Assembly: GCA_017438975.1 (NCBI GenBank)
Contig: JAFRUH010000032.1
Span: 1 to 49,356 of the forward strand
Source of the DNA: Bacteroidales bacterium
GTDB taxonomy: Bacteria; Bacteroidota; Bacteroidia; Bacteroidales; UBA932
DNA: 49,356 nt
Reading direction: 5' to 3'
Part shown: positions 35,745 to 44,394 of the stretch, piece by piece
How positions within the stretch are numbered: position 1 is the stretch's first letter
Layout of the letters: every line of letters begins with the position of its first letter
Position numbers and translations under genes: made by a program
Notes under the pieces: generated by a model
What the model was told of the DNA's origin: nothing
Database searches by the model: none
What the model saw: the letters and a program-made list of their open reading frames with translations, nothing else

Positions 35745-37946
35745 ATGAAACGGACCGGAATCCTACTTCTGCCGCTCTGCGCCGTCCTTCTGGCCGGGTG
35801 CAGCACGACCCGTTCCCTGAAGGAAGGAGAATTCCGTCTAGCCAAGAATTACGTCAAGGTCGACGACAAAAGTTTCAATCAGCGCGAACTCCAGACCTAC
35901 ATCAGCCAGAAACCGAATACCTATCTGATCGGGGAGTGGAATCCGTTCCTTTCCCTATACAATCTTTCCGGACAGGATGATACGAAACCGTTGAACCGTT
36001 TCCTCCGGAAAATCGGACAGGCTCCCGTCGTCTATGACCCGACCAAGGTCGACGCCTCGATCGAGAGCATGCTGAACCATCTCGAGTATATCGGCTACTA
36101 TGGTTCCGAAGTGGAAAGCGATATCCGTGTCCATAAGAAAAAGGTCTATGTAACCTATTACGTGGAGCTCGGGAAGCGGTTTGTCATCGATTCCGTCAGT
36201 TACGCCCTGCCTCCGTCGGAAGAGTTCCGCGAGGATTTCTTCGCCGATGAACCCAACGTAACCGTCAGGAGCGGACAGTACCTGGCCGCTTCCGCCCTGG
36301 AAGAGGAGACGGCACGGGGAGCCGCCTATTTCCGGACGAAGGGCTATTACGGGTTCGACAAGAGCCAGTATGTCTTCGAGGCGGATACCTTGAAGGTTCC
36401 GGGGCACGCTTTCCTGAAAATGTCCATCCTCGAGCACGGCCGGAATGAACCTGAAGAGAATTCCGTCCCTCCGGTCAAATATTCGCTCGGGGACGTCAGG
36501 ATCTCCTACAGCAAGGACCTGCCCCTCCGGAAGTCCCTCATGGAGAACCTGAACATGCTCCGTCCGGGCGAACCCTACAACGAACTCGCCGTCAACCGGA
36601 CCTACTCGCGCCTGGCATCCCTGAACCTCTTCAGCGGAGTCAACATTTCCATGGACAAGCGGGACAGCGCCATCGTCGATTGCGACATCCGGCTCCGGCA
36701 CTCCCAGCTCCAGGGCTTCAAAGTCAATCTCGAGGCTTCGACAAACTCCTCCGGTCTCATAGGCATCTCGCCGCAGATTACCTATTACCACAAAAACATC
36801 TTCAAGGGAGGGGAGCGGCTCAACATCGGTTTGAAAGGCAATTTCCAGTTCAAGCCGAAGCACCATATCCGCTCGACCGAATTCGGTGCGTCCACCAGCA
36901 TCACCTTCCCGAAGTTCCTCGGGATCCCGACCCGGCTCTTCCCACCCAGCAGCTCGGTTCCGAAAACGGACATTGCAACCTCTTTCAACTATCAGAACCG
37001 GCCCGAGTATACCAGGACCATCATTTCCGGGTCCTTCGGATACAGCGGTTCGATGGGTTCCCGCTTCTTCTTCCAGTTCTTCCCGATCCAGGCCAACATC
37101 GTCCGGATGTTCGATATCGATCCGGATTTCCGCGAACAGACCCAGCGCGATCCGTTCATGCGGTATGCCTACCAGAGCCACTTCGACGCAGGTCTTGGGA
37201 CCATCCTCTACTATACGACCGACGCTTCGGTCAATCCCAAGGACTCCTACCATTATTACCGGCTCGGTGTCGACCTTTCCGGCAATGTCCTGAGTCTGCT
37301 GAACAACGCCTGGCCGACCGATGCGTCCGGGGCCCATCTGGTATGGGGCTCTCCGTATTCCCAGTATGTAAGGGGAGAGGCCCAGATCGGGCGGACCTTC
37401 GTATTCGGGAAAGGGGACGCCCAGGCTGTCGCCCTCCGGCTTGTCGCCGGCGCCGGATATGCCTACGGGAATTCCAGTTACCTGCCGTTTGAAAAGGCGT
37501 TCTACGCGGGCGGAGCCAGCAGCCTGAGAGGCTGGCAGGCGCGTACCGTCGGCCCCGGCAACTCCAAGATGAACGAATACTTCATCATTCCGAACCAGAC
37601 CGGCGACCTGAAACTGGAGTTCAACGCGGAGTATCGTTTCCCGATGTTCTGGAAGTTCGACGGGGCCCTGTTCATCGATGCCGGCAATATCTGGTCGCTC
37701 TACGGTTCAGCTCCGGAAGAGGCGAAGTTCAAACTGTCCACCCTGCCGCAGAGCGTCGCGATGGACTGGGGGACGGGAATCCGGCTGGACCTCGATTTCA
37801 TCCTGGTCCGGATCGATATGGGATTCAGGCTCCACGATCCCGTCCGGGACCCCGGCGACCGGTGGATCAACCCCTTCAGCAAGGCGATCTGGAAAGAACG
37901 CTCCTCTATCTACGCCTTACACTTCGGCGTCGGCTATCCCTTCTGA
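35745..37946 (+). CDS. tamL: TamA-like Omp85 lipoprotein (TamL)
   Basis: The 733-residue protein has a lipoprotein signal (LLLPLCAVLLAGC, Cys19), POTRA-like repeats over about 30-330, and a C-terminal Omp85 barrel with the GGASSLRGWQ motif near residue 595 (the conserved RG-aromatic of lid loop 6). It ends in a barrel-type terminal strand (SIYALHFGVGYPF). Bacteroidetes TamL is a lipid-anchored TamA relative thought to work with TamB in outer-membrane assembly or lipid transport. No tamB is in the window. It is followed by an intrinsic terminator and tandem hairpins. Confidence 0.87.
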   Translation: MKRTGILLLPLCAVLLAGCSTTRSLKEGEFRLAKNYVKVDDKSFNQRELQTYISQKPNTYLIGEWNPFLSLYNLSGQDDTKPLNRFLRKIGQAPVVYDPTKVDASIESMLNHLEYIGYYGSEVESDIRVHKKKVYVTYYVELGKRFVIDSVSYALPPSEEFREDFFADEPNVTVRSGQYLAASALEEETARGAAYFRTKGYYGFDKSQYVFEADTLKVPGHAFLKMSILEHGRNEPEENSVPPVKYSLGDVRISYSKDLPLRKSLMENLNMLRPGEPYNELAVNRTYSRLASLNLFSGVNISMDKRDSAIVDCDIRLRHSQLQGFKVNLEASTNSSGLIGISPQITYYHKNIFKGGERLNIGLKGNFQFKPKHHIRSTEFGASTSITFPKFLGIPTRLFPPSSSVPKTDIATSFNYQNRPEYTRTIISGSFGYSGSMGSRFFFQFFPIQANIVRMFDIDPDFREQTQRDPFMRYAYQSHFDAGLGTILYYTTDASVNPKDSYHYYRLGVDLSGNVLSLLNNAWPTDASGAHLVWGSPYSQYVRGEAQIGRTFVFGKGDAQAVALRLVAGAGYAYGNSSYLPFEKAFYAGGASSLRGWQARTVGPGNSKMNEYFIIPNQTGDLKLEFNAEYRFPMFWKFDGALFIDAGNIWSLYGSAPEEAKFKLSTLPQSVAMDWGTGIRLDLDFILVRIDMGFRLHDPVRDPGDRWINPFSKAIWKERSSIYALHFGVGYPF

Positions 37947-38007
37947 TCCCTCACGTCCGGACATTTTCCCATCTGCTTTCAGCAATTCAAATTGGAGCAT
38001 GTGCGCT

Positions 38008-38089
38008 TATGGGTCCAGAAGATGGACCCTTAAGAGCATTTAAGGGCTTTTTTGCACCTATCGGTCCAATCTATGGACCCATAGGAGCA
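38008..38089 (+). repeat. Tandem hairpin repeat, two copies, between tamL and rarA
   Basis: Two 31-base copies (38008-38038 and 38059-38089) start 51 bases apart and match at 24 of 31 positions; the shared blocks are GGTCCA, ATGGACCC and GAGCA. Each copy folds: GGGTCCA/TGGACCC (38011-38029) in the first, GGTCCA/TGGACC (38063-38079) in the second. In addition ATGGGTCCA (38009-38017) can pair with TGGACCCAT (38074-38082), enclosing the terminator at 38027-38053. Differences lie mostly in loops and stems remain paired, as expected if structure is kept. Confidence 0.65.
38027..38053 (+). terminator. Intrinsic terminator downstream of tamL, exclusive with an upstream hairpin
   Basis: CCCTTAA (38027-38033) pairs with TTAAGGG (38040-38046) around a six-base loop, followed by C and six Ts (38048-38053). 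It shares CCC (38027-38029) with the upstream hairpin, so only one of the two can form. Confidence 0.75.
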
Positions 38090-38152
38090 CCGGAGAGGGT
38101 ATTACCGGTTGGAATAACGGAGAAGTCCGGGGGACGAGGGAAGAGCGGGCAT

Positions 38153-39469
38153 TTATTTCTTGGGGTAGTACTTGGGCCAGCAGGCTTCGAGATAGGCGCG
38201 GAGTACGGATTCGTGCCGGTTGTCCTGCGGCTCGTAGAAAACGGTTCCGGCGGCCTCCTTCGGAAGGAACTCCATATCGGTGAAGTGCCCCGGGAAATCG
38301 TGGGCGTACTTGTAGCCGTCGCTGTATCCGAGCTCTTCCATCAGTTTCGTAGGTGCATTCCGGATCGGAAGGGGAACCGGCAGATTGCCCGTTTCCTTCA
38401 CGTATGAGAGAGCCTTGTCGATAGCCAGATAGGAAGCGTTGCTCTTCGGGGAAGAGGCCAGATAGACCGTACACTCGGCGAGCGGGATCCGGCCTTCGGG
38501 CATACCGATCCGGTTCACGATCTCAAAGCAGGCATTCGCCAGCAGCATGGCGTTGGGATTCGCCAGACCGATGTCCTCGGCGGAAAGGATGCAGAGGCGG
38601 CGGGCGATGAAGAGGGGATCCTCCCCGCCGTCGATCATCCGCGCCAGATAATAGATGGCGGCGTTGGGATCGGAGCCCCGTACGCTCTTGATGAAGGCGG
38701 ATATGATGTCATAATGCATCTCGCCGTCCTTGTCATAGATCGCCATGTTCTCCTGGATACAGTCCGTCACAGTCCTGTTGTCGATCACGACAGGGGAGCG
38801 GCCGGCAAAGGAGTCCACGACGATTTCAAGCACGTTGAGCAGTTTCCGTGCGTCCCCGCCGCTGTAGCGGAAGAGAGCCTGCGTCTCCCGGATTTCGATC
38901 TTCTTCTCTTTCAAAAGCACGTCCTCGTGGATGGCACGTTCGAGAAGGAACTGAAGATCAGCCACTTCGAGCGACTTCAAGACAAAAACCTGGCAGCGGG
39001 AGAGAAGGGGAGTGATGACCTCGAAAGAGGGATTCTCCGTCGTCGCACCGATCAGGACGATTGTTCCGGATTCCACGGCACCGAGGAGGGCGTCCTGCTG
39101 GGCCTTGTTGAAACGGTGGATTTCGTCGATGAAAAGGACGGGCGCCGCCTTCTGATGGAAAAGGGAAGCGCTTCTGGCGCGGTCGATGACATCGCGGACA
39201 TCCTTGACCCCCGCACTGACGGCCGAAAGGGTGTAGAACTCCCGGTCCATCCGCTCCGCGATGATATGGGCAAGGGTCGTCTTCCCGACTCCGGGAGGGC
39301 CCCAGAGGATGAACGACGAAAGGGCGCCGCTTTCGATCATATTCCTGAGAATGCAGCCGGGCCCGACCAGATGTTTCTGGCCAGCATACTCCTCCAGGGT
39401 CCTCGGGCGCATGCGCTCCGGAAGGGGAGGGAGGAGTGTCGTTTCCGGTTTCTCAGATCTGCTTGCCAT
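38153..39469 (-). CDS. rarA: Replication-associated recombination protein A (RarA/MgsA)
   Basis: RarA is an AAA+ ATPase of the clamp-loader/WRNIP1 family that acts at stalled replication forks. I start it at ATG 39469 ([11 protein letters not shown]), 438 residues; longer frames overlap the upstream gene more. The sequence shows [18 protein letters not shown], Walker [10 protein letters not shown] (about 60-68), Walker [15 protein letters not shown], sensor GATTENPSF and the C-terminal tetramerisation domain ([28 protein letters not shown]). It overlaps the upstream GNAT gene by 17 bases. Confidence 0.94.
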   Translation of the reverse strand: MASRSEKPETTLLPPLPERMRPRTLEEYAGQKHLVGPGCILRNMIESGALSSFILWGPPGVGKTTLAHIIAERMDREFYTLSAVSAGVKDVRDVIDRARSASLFHQKAAPVLFIDEIHRFNKAQQDALLGAVESGTIVLIGATTENPSFEVITPLLSRCQVFVLKSLEVADLQFLLERAIHEDVLLKEKKIEIRETQALFRYSGGDARKLLNVLEIVVDSFAGRSPVVIDNRTVTDCIQENMAIYDKDGEMHYDIISAFIKSVRGSDPNAAIYYLARMIDGGEDPLFIARRLCILSAEDIGLANPNAMLLANACFEIVNRIGMPEGRIPLAECTVYLASSPKSNASYLAIDKALSYVKETGNLPVPLPIRNAPTKLMEELGYSDGYKYAHDFPGHFTDMEFLPKEAAGTVFYEPQDNRHESVLRAYLEACWPKYYPKK

Positions 39470-40583
39470 AGACCCTTCTCCTACGTTGGAGATCCTTTTC
39501 ATAGAGATCCCACTGGTTCTGGACCTTATTGTTGTCCTCGAGTTCGGCGTTGGATTCTCCATACTTGAATCCGCCCTTCTGTAAACGAGGGATCAACTCA
39601 TTGAAAATCATAGCATTGACTCCCTTGTTGCGATACTCGGGAGCGACTCCGATCAGCATCAGTTCCAGCGCCTCCTCATGCTTGATGTACATCGACTTGA
39701 CAAGGTGCCACCAGCCCAGCGGCAAGAGATACCCCCTGCCTTTCTGGACGGCGCGTGCGAGGGAAGGCATGGTAATCGCGAAACCAGCCATTTCCCCTTC
39801 GTCGTTCTCGATCAGGACGACAAAGTCCATGTCGAGAAGACCGAGGAAGGTATCGATATAGGAATCCACCACATCCGGCGGCATGACCGTAAAATCGAAG
39901 AGTTCGCTGTAGGTCTTGTTGATCATATCGAAGATCTTATGGCCGTAGTCCTCCTTCCTGACTTCCTTCTTGGTGATATGGCGGACGTGCAGGTGGTACC
40001 GGTCCGCAATGAGTTTGGACATCCGGACAACCTTGTCCGGGACCTCCTCCGGGACATAGATCCTGTACTCCAGCCAATCGATTACCTTCTGATAGCCAAG
40101 CGCTTCCATATGCTCCCGGTAATACGGGTAATTGAACTTGAGCATAAAGGAACTGATCTGGTCGAATCCTTCGACGACCATCCCTTCCGAATCGAAATCG
40201 GTAAAGCCGAGAGGACCGGATATCTGGATCATGCCATACTGTTTCCCGAACTCGATGACTTTCTCGAGCAAGGCTCGCGACACTTCCCGGTCATCGATGA
40301 AATCGAACCATCCGAAACGCACCTCCTGGTGATTCCAGTCCCTGTTCGCGATCTCGTTGATGATTGCCGCGACACGGCCGACAATCTCACCGTCCTTATA
40401 GGCAAGGAAACGGGCAAACTTGCTGTACCGGCACATCGGATTCTTCGCAGGATCCAGGGTGCTCATTTCATCAAGGTAGATGCTGGGAACGTAGTAAGGG
40501 CAATCCTTATAGAGATGGAGGGGAAACTTTACAAATTGGCGCAGTTCTTTCCTGGACTGTACCTCTTTGACAGTAACGGACAT
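39453..40583 (-). CDS. GNAT-fold acetyltransferase-like protein, substrate unknown
   Basis: The 376-residue protein begins SVTVKEVQSRKELRQFVKFP and contains FLAYKDGEIVGRVAAIIN near the N-terminus. A GNAT-like region with LMLIGVAPEYRNKGVNAMIFNE (about 312-333) supplies the acyl-CoA-binding R/Q-x-x-G-x style loop. The family is common in Bacteroidetes and usually annotated only as N-acetyltransferase or hypothetical. It is co-transcribed with rarA (17-base overlap). No substrate can be inferred. Confidence 0.72.
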   Translation of the reverse strand: MSVTVKEVQSRKELRQFVKFPLHLYKDCPYYVPSIYLDEMSTLDPAKNPMCRYSKFARFLAYKDGEIVGRVAAIINEIANRDWNHQEVRFGWFDFIDDREVSRALLEKVIEFGKQYGMIQISGPLGFTDFDSEGMVVEGFDQISSFMLKFNYPYYREHMEALGYQKVIDWLEYRIYVPEEVPDKVVRMSKLIADRYHLHVRHITKKEVRKEDYGHKIFDMINKTYSELFDFTVMPPDVVDSYIDTFLGLLDMDFVVLIENDEGEMAGFAITMPSLARAVQKGRGYLLPLGWWHLVKSMYIKHEEALELMLIGVAPEYRNKGVNAMIFNELIPRLQKGGFKYGESNAELEDNNKVQNQWDLYEKDLQRRRRVYGKQI

Positions 40584-40611
40584 AAGAGGTTGGTTTTAGT
40601 TAATAACTTGA

Positions 40612-40619
40612 CAAATATA
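40612..40619 (-). promoter_or_regulatory. -7 element TATATTTG of the GNAT-rarA operon
   Basis: TATATTTG on the minus strand lies 28 bases before the GNAT ATG. An imperfect inverted repeat, GAATTttcaataatAATTC (about 40621-40640), lies just upstream in the same intergenic stretch. Confidence 0.45.
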
Positions 40620-40668
40620 GCGAATTTTCAATAATAATTCGACGATTATTCGTAAATTGGCACTTTGG

Positions 40669-41229
40669 ATGTCAAGAAGGATTCTCATACCGCTGTTGAT
40701 AGCCGTCCTTTTCGCGGGGGAGGCCGGAGCCCAGATCCGGAGCCTCGGAGGTTATTATTCCTTCAAGGGATTCGGAGCCTCGGCGCTGTACGAACGGGAG
40801 GGGAGTGAGGACCTCCTGTCCATGACGATCCTGATGGACCTGACGAGCATCCTGTACCGGGAAGAGATGATCCGGGTTCCGGGCAGCCAGTTCCGGTTCA
40901 GCTATGATTATCTTCTGAAAGACTGGATGATCGACGCCACGGGGACCCGGGTCCAACTCTTCGCCGGTCCCGGCTTGATGCTCGGATACATCCGGGATGT
41001 CGACAAGAAACACGGCCTGACCATCGCCGCGACGGGGGAGACCGGACTCCTTTTCAACTTCGTCAAGGACTGCATCATTTCCCTGACATTTACCGTGGAC
41101 CTCGGGATCCATTATGGAAAAAGGAGCACTTACGAGAATATCAACCGGTACGATCCGACGATCGACCCATACAAGAACGGTTTCCTGCGTATCCCGTACC
41201 CGGAACTGCGAATCATGAGGAGGTTCTGA
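40669..41229 (+). CDS. Small outer-membrane-barrel-like protein, unknown function
   Basis: I start at ATG 40669 (MSRRILIPLLIAVLF); an in-frame TTG lies four codons earlier. The 186-residue product has a signal peptide ending near GEAGA-Q and alternating hydrophobic/aromatic strands (SLGGYYSFKGFGASALY, FRFSYDYLL, GPGLMLGYIRDV), and ends with LRIMRRF. It fits a small outer-membrane beta-barrel, but I do not recognise the family. The next gene, of similar type, starts one base after its stop, so the two probably form a unit. Confidence 0.7.
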   Translation: MSRRILIPLLIAVLFAGEAGAQIRSLGGYYSFKGFGASALYEREGSEDLLSMTILMDLTSILYREEMIRVPGSQFRFSYDYLLKDWMIDATGTRVQLFAGPGLMLGYIRDVDKKHGLTIAATGETGLLFNFVKDCIISLTFTVDLGIHYGKRSTYENINRYDPTIDPYKNGFLRIPYPELRIMRRF

Positions 41230-41230
41230 C

Positions 41231-41854
41231 ATGAGGAAAATCGCCCTTGCAATAGCCTGTTTGGCCGTTTTTACCATTTCGGCAGCCGCTTCCGGGCCGT
41301 CCCGGGAGTTCGTGTACGGGGTTGAATGGGGTTCCGGCCTGACCTTTCATACCTACCATATTTACAATTATGTCCGGGAAGACGGGACAAGAATGCAAGG
41401 TAATGATTTTCAATTTGTTACGAATCTAAATGCCTCTCTTTTGTTTAAAGCCGGATACGATTTCGGATCCCGCTGGAACCTGTCGCTGGTGACGGGATAC
41501 GACGGAATCAACGACCGGTTCCGGGTCATTCCGCTCGGTTTCCGCGGAACCTGTTTCTTCAGGGAGGGACAGCGCGACAGCAGACCGTTTCTTTTTGCGG
41601 AGCCCGGAGCGGGACTTTTCTCGTCATCCGACAAATACGCATTCTATCTCCGCGTCGGATACGGGAAGCGTTTCAATCTCAGCCCCGGTACGGATCTGGA
41701 TTTCTCCGTCTGTTACCGGCTTACGCACAGCTGTCCGAAACTCATCGATCCGGACGATGAAATTATCGACCGTCTGTTTTCCAACAATATCCTGACTGGA
41801 TTCTTCGGTGTCTCCATGTCGCTGAATTTCAAACACAATGTATTCAAACGCTGA
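41231..41854 (+). CDS. Outer-membrane-barrel-like protein, unknown function
   Basis: The 207-residue protein has a signal peptide (MRKIALAIACLAVFTISAAA) and barrel-like strands (YGVEWGSGLTFHTYHIYNY, NLSLVTGYDG, YAFYLRVGYGKRFN), ending in FFGVSMSLNFKHNVFKR. It pairs with the gene immediately upstream. A short stretch around 41395-41450 is noticeably more AT-rich than the rest. Function unknown. Confidence 0.7.
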   Translation: MRKIALAIACLAVFTISAAASGPSREFVYGVEWGSGLTFHTYHIYNYVREDGTRMQGNDFQFVTNLNASLLFKAGYDFGSRWNLSLVTGYDGINDRFRVIPLGFRGTCFFREGQRDSRPFLFAEPGAGLFSSSDKYAFYLRVGYGKRFNLSPGTDLDFSVCYRLTHSCPKLIDPDDEIIDRLFSNNILTGFFGVSMSLNFKHNVFKR

Positions 41855-41939
41855 AATCCGGACCTTACAGTGGCGTATCCCCTCTTTTTACATTAATGTT
41901 ATACAATTTTTATTATGTTAAGTTGCGGATATGGAAAAC

Positions 41940-41965
41940 TATCCCCTGCAGGAAAGCAAGGGATA
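41940..41965 (-). terminator. Weak hairpin downstream of the aminotransferase gene
   Basis: TATCCC (41940-41945) pairs with GGGATA (41960-41965), with a further TGC/GCA pairing inside after one mismatch. On the minus strand the hairpin is followed by GTTTT. It lies 11 bases past the aminotransferase stop. Apart from this the 122-base gap 41855-41976 is AT-rich and shows nothing else. Confidence 0.35.
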
Positions 41966-41976
41966 ATCAAAGAAAA

Positions 41977-43230
41977 TCAGGCAAATGCCTCAGAAATCGA
42001 ATTTACGATGTAACGGACATCGTCATCAGTGACGTACGGCCCGGACGGAAGGCACATTCCGTGAAGGAACATTTCTTCGGCGACTCCGTTGACGTACGCC
42101 GGTGAATCCTTATATACCGGCTGTTTATGCATCGGTTTCCAAAGCGGACGCGCCTCAATACCCGCCTGGTCGAGAATCACGCGTAGCGCCTCGACGGCAG
42201 GCACCGGTTCACAGTCCGTATGCGGTGTCGCACTCTGATGGACGACTCCGGCCGCACCGCCGACCGCTCCCTTGACAACCGTACTGTAAGCATTTTCTTC
42301 GCCTTTGACATGGACATCGGAATCCAGGAGAATCGTATTCAGCCAGAAATTGCTGTCGCTTCGGCCGTCCGGATTGCCATGGACGGTAATTCCCGGAACG
42401 GAAGCGAACAGATCCCTGTACATCTCGTATACATGTTTGTGATGGTTCAGATGGTCCTCAAGAACCGTCATCTGGCCCCGCCCGATTCCGGCGCAGATAT
42501 TCGACATCCGGTAGTTGTAGCCGATCGCCTCATGCTGGTAATATGGATAGGATTCCCTGGCCTGGGTCGCGTACCACATCGTTTTAGCCTTCGCCTCGGC
42601 ATCCGGACAGATAAGGGCTCCCCCGCCGGAAGTCGTAATCATCTTATTGCCGTTGAAACTCAGGATGCCGTAGGTTCCGAAGGTTCCGAGCACCTGCCCG
42701 TCAAAGCGGCTGCCGAATCCTTCCGCGGCGTCTTCGATGACCGGAATCCCGTATCTGTCAGCTATTTCCATAATCCGGTCAATTCGGTATGGCATGCCAT
42801 AGAGCGCGACCGGAACGATGGCCTTGGGCTTCTTCCCCGTCTTGGCAAGACGGTCCTTGATCGCTTCTTCCAGAAGGTCCGGGTCCATGTTCCAGCTTTC
42901 CCTTTCGGAATCGACGAATACCGGTGTAGCGCCGAGATACCTGACCGGATGAGAGGAGGCGCAGAAGGTGAAGTCCTGGACGATTACCTCGTCGCCGGGG
43001 CCGACTCCGCAGAGGATCAGCGCCAGATGGACTGCCGAGGTTCCGGAGGCCAGGGCCACGATTTCCCGCGAAATGTCTTTCCCGCTTTCCACGAACGCTT
43101 TCAGGTCCGCTTCGAATCCGTTCACGTTCGGTCCGAGGGGTACGACCCAGTTCGTATCGAACGCTTCCTGGATGAACTTTTGCTCGTTACCCGACATATG
43201 GGCAAGGCAAAGATAGATTCTCTTATTCAT
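41977..43230 (-). CDS. DegT/DnrJ/EryC1/StrS-family aminotransferase (PglE-like)
   Basis: The family transfers an amino group to keto-sugars, using PLP, for cell-surface glycans. The 417-residue protein has LASGTSAVHLALILCGVGPGD (60-80), PVIEDAAEGFGSRFDG (Asp167) and the PLP lysine K196 in SFNGNKMITTSGGG. The end EARPLWKPMHKQPVY is typical of UDP-4-keto-sugar aminotransferases such as PglE. A Gly/Ala-rich segment (VVKGAVGGAAGVVHQ) near residues 315-330 looks like an insertion. No other sugar-nucleotide or glycosyltransferase genes are nearby, which is unusual for this family. It lies 22 bases after the lactonase gene on the same strand. Confidence 0.87.
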   Translation of the reverse strand: MNKRIYLCLAHMSGNEQKFIQEAFDTNWVVPLGPNVNGFEADLKAFVESGKDISREIVALASGTSAVHLALILCGVGPGDEVIVQDFTFCASSHPVRYLGATPVFVDSERESWNMDPDLLEEAIKDRLAKTGKKPKAIVPVALYGMPYRIDRIMEIADRYGIPVIEDAAEGFGSRFDGQVLGTFGTYGILSFNGNKMITTSGGGALICPDAEAKAKTMWYATQARESYPYYQHEAIGYNYRMSNICAGIGRGQMTVLEDHLNHHKHVYEMYRDLFASVPGITVHGNPDGRSDSNFWLNTILLDSDVHVKGEENAYSTVVKGAVGGAAGVVHQSATPHTDCEPVPAVEALRVILDQAGIEARPLWKPMHKQPVYKDSPAYVNGVAEEMFLHGMCLPSGPYVTDDDVRYIVNSISEAFA

Positions 43231-43252
43231 TATCTAGTTAATTATCAATTAT

Positions 43253-44344
43253 TTACCAGCAAACACAGACCGGTTTTCCAAGGAGGATCCGCTTCCCCGT
43301 GTCCGTGAGGAGTCCGGTCTTGGGATTGCGGAGATAGACCTGGATCTCGTTCGAATCCCGGCAGGCGGCCAGTAGATATTTTCCGTTCGGCGTGATGTTG
43401 AAGTGGCGGGGATGGATTCCGGTATTCTGATAGCCGGCTCCGGTCAGCGTTCCGTCTGCTTCAACTTTAAAGATGGCGATCCCATCATTCTTGAGCCGGA
43501 TACTGGCATAGAGGAACTTCCCGTCCGGGGAAAGATGGATATCCGCCCCTCCCCTCGCCTCTCCGGGATCGGCTTTTATGACCTGCTTCCGGGTCAGTTT
43601 TCCATCCGCATAGTCATAGACGGTCACCGCCCCGGACAACTCCCCGATCAGGTACAGGCGGGTTCCGGAAGGATCGAAGACGAGATGCCTGCACCCGGTA
43701 TCCGGATCGGCTGAAGCGGCCCTGCGATAGGAGCGGAGTCCCATCGGGGTCACATCTGCCATACCGATCTCATCCGAACTGAACTCACTGAAAAACAAAT
43801 ACTTCCCATCGGGAGAAAAAACGGAACAATGGACATGGGGCTTGTTCTGGCGACGCTGGTCGGGTCCTCCTGTTCCGGAAACAATCAGCGTATCCGGATG
43901 GGAGGTTCCTCCGTCGGGAAGGATCCGGTAGAAGGCCAGGGCTCCGCCGGAATAGTTGGCGACGGAAACGAACCGTCCGTCCGTGGTGACATGGCACGGG
44001 GCGCCTCCCAGCGGACCTCCAGTCGGGGCGGATGAAACCAGCTGGAGGGAATCCCCGGACATCTTCCAGGAATAAAGGGATGCGGTCGAATCGGACTTTT
44101 CACTGACCGCATAGATCATCTGTCCTTCCCTGCACAGAAAGGACGGATTGGGCATTCCGGCTTTGAGGTAAGCGCCGGGCGCTTCTTCGTAAGGTCCGGT
44201 CGAAACGACTTTCCCGGAGGCTTGGTCGAACGAATAGACATAGAATCCGTCCGTATAGGTACCGGCGAACAGGGTCAGCAAATCACTTTTTTGTGCGCAG
44301 GAGACGGAAACGACCGCCAGAAGGGAAAGGAACCACTTTTTCAT
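43253..44344 (-). CDS. Lactonase-type beta-propeller lipoprotein (6-phosphogluconolactonase family)
   Basis: I start at ATG 44344 (MKKWFLSLLAVVSVSC), 363 residues; a GTG two codons earlier is less likely. The signal ends in a lipobox-like VVSVSC, so the protein is probably lipid-anchored outside the cytoplasm. That is odd for a true pentose-phosphate enzyme. Seven-bladed propeller repeats are visible (CHVTTDGRFVSVANYSGG, HCSVFSPDGKYLFFSE, IHLSPDGKFLYAS, FNITPNGKYLLAACRDSN). The family includes Pgl-type 6-phosphogluconolactonase, but the exported location makes the substrate doubtful. A TAACTTTG element ends five bases before the start. Confidence 0.8.
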   Translation of the reverse strand: MKKWFLSLLAVVSVSCAQKSDLLTLFAGTYTDGFYVYSFDQASGKVVSTGPYEEAPGAYLKAGMPNPSFLCREGQMIYAVSEKSDSTASLYSWKMSGDSLQLVSSAPTGGPLGGAPCHVTTDGRFVSVANYSGGALAFYRILPDGGTSHPDTLIVSGTGGPDQRRQNKPHVHCSVFSPDGKYLFFSEFSSDEIGMADVTPMGLRSYRRAASADPDTGCRHLVFDPSGTRLYLIGELSGAVTVYDYADGKLTRKQVIKADPGEARGGADIHLSPDGKFLYASIRLKNDGIAIFKVEADGTLTGAGYQNTGIHPRHFNITPNGKYLLAACRDSNEIQVYLRNPKTGLLTDTGKRILLGKPVCVCW

Positions 44345-44349
44345 ATTCA

Positions 44350-44376
44350 CAAAGTTATGAATATTTTGTAAATTTG
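44350..44376. promoter_or_regulatory. Divergent -7 elements of the lactonase gene (-) and rlmD (+)
   Basis: TAACTTTG on the minus strand (44350-44357) ends five bases before the lactonase ATG. TAAATTTG on the plus strand (44369-44376) lies 18 bases before the rlmD ATG. No clear -33 TTTG is found for either. Confidence 0.5.
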
Positions 44377-44394
44377 TAAAATTAAAACAAAAGC

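Noticed and set aside
35955-37337. 460-codon minus-strand frame opposite tamL
   Set aside because: Antisense shadow with typical Arg/Glu/Val/Asp-rich composition; the plus strand has a full Omp85 protein.
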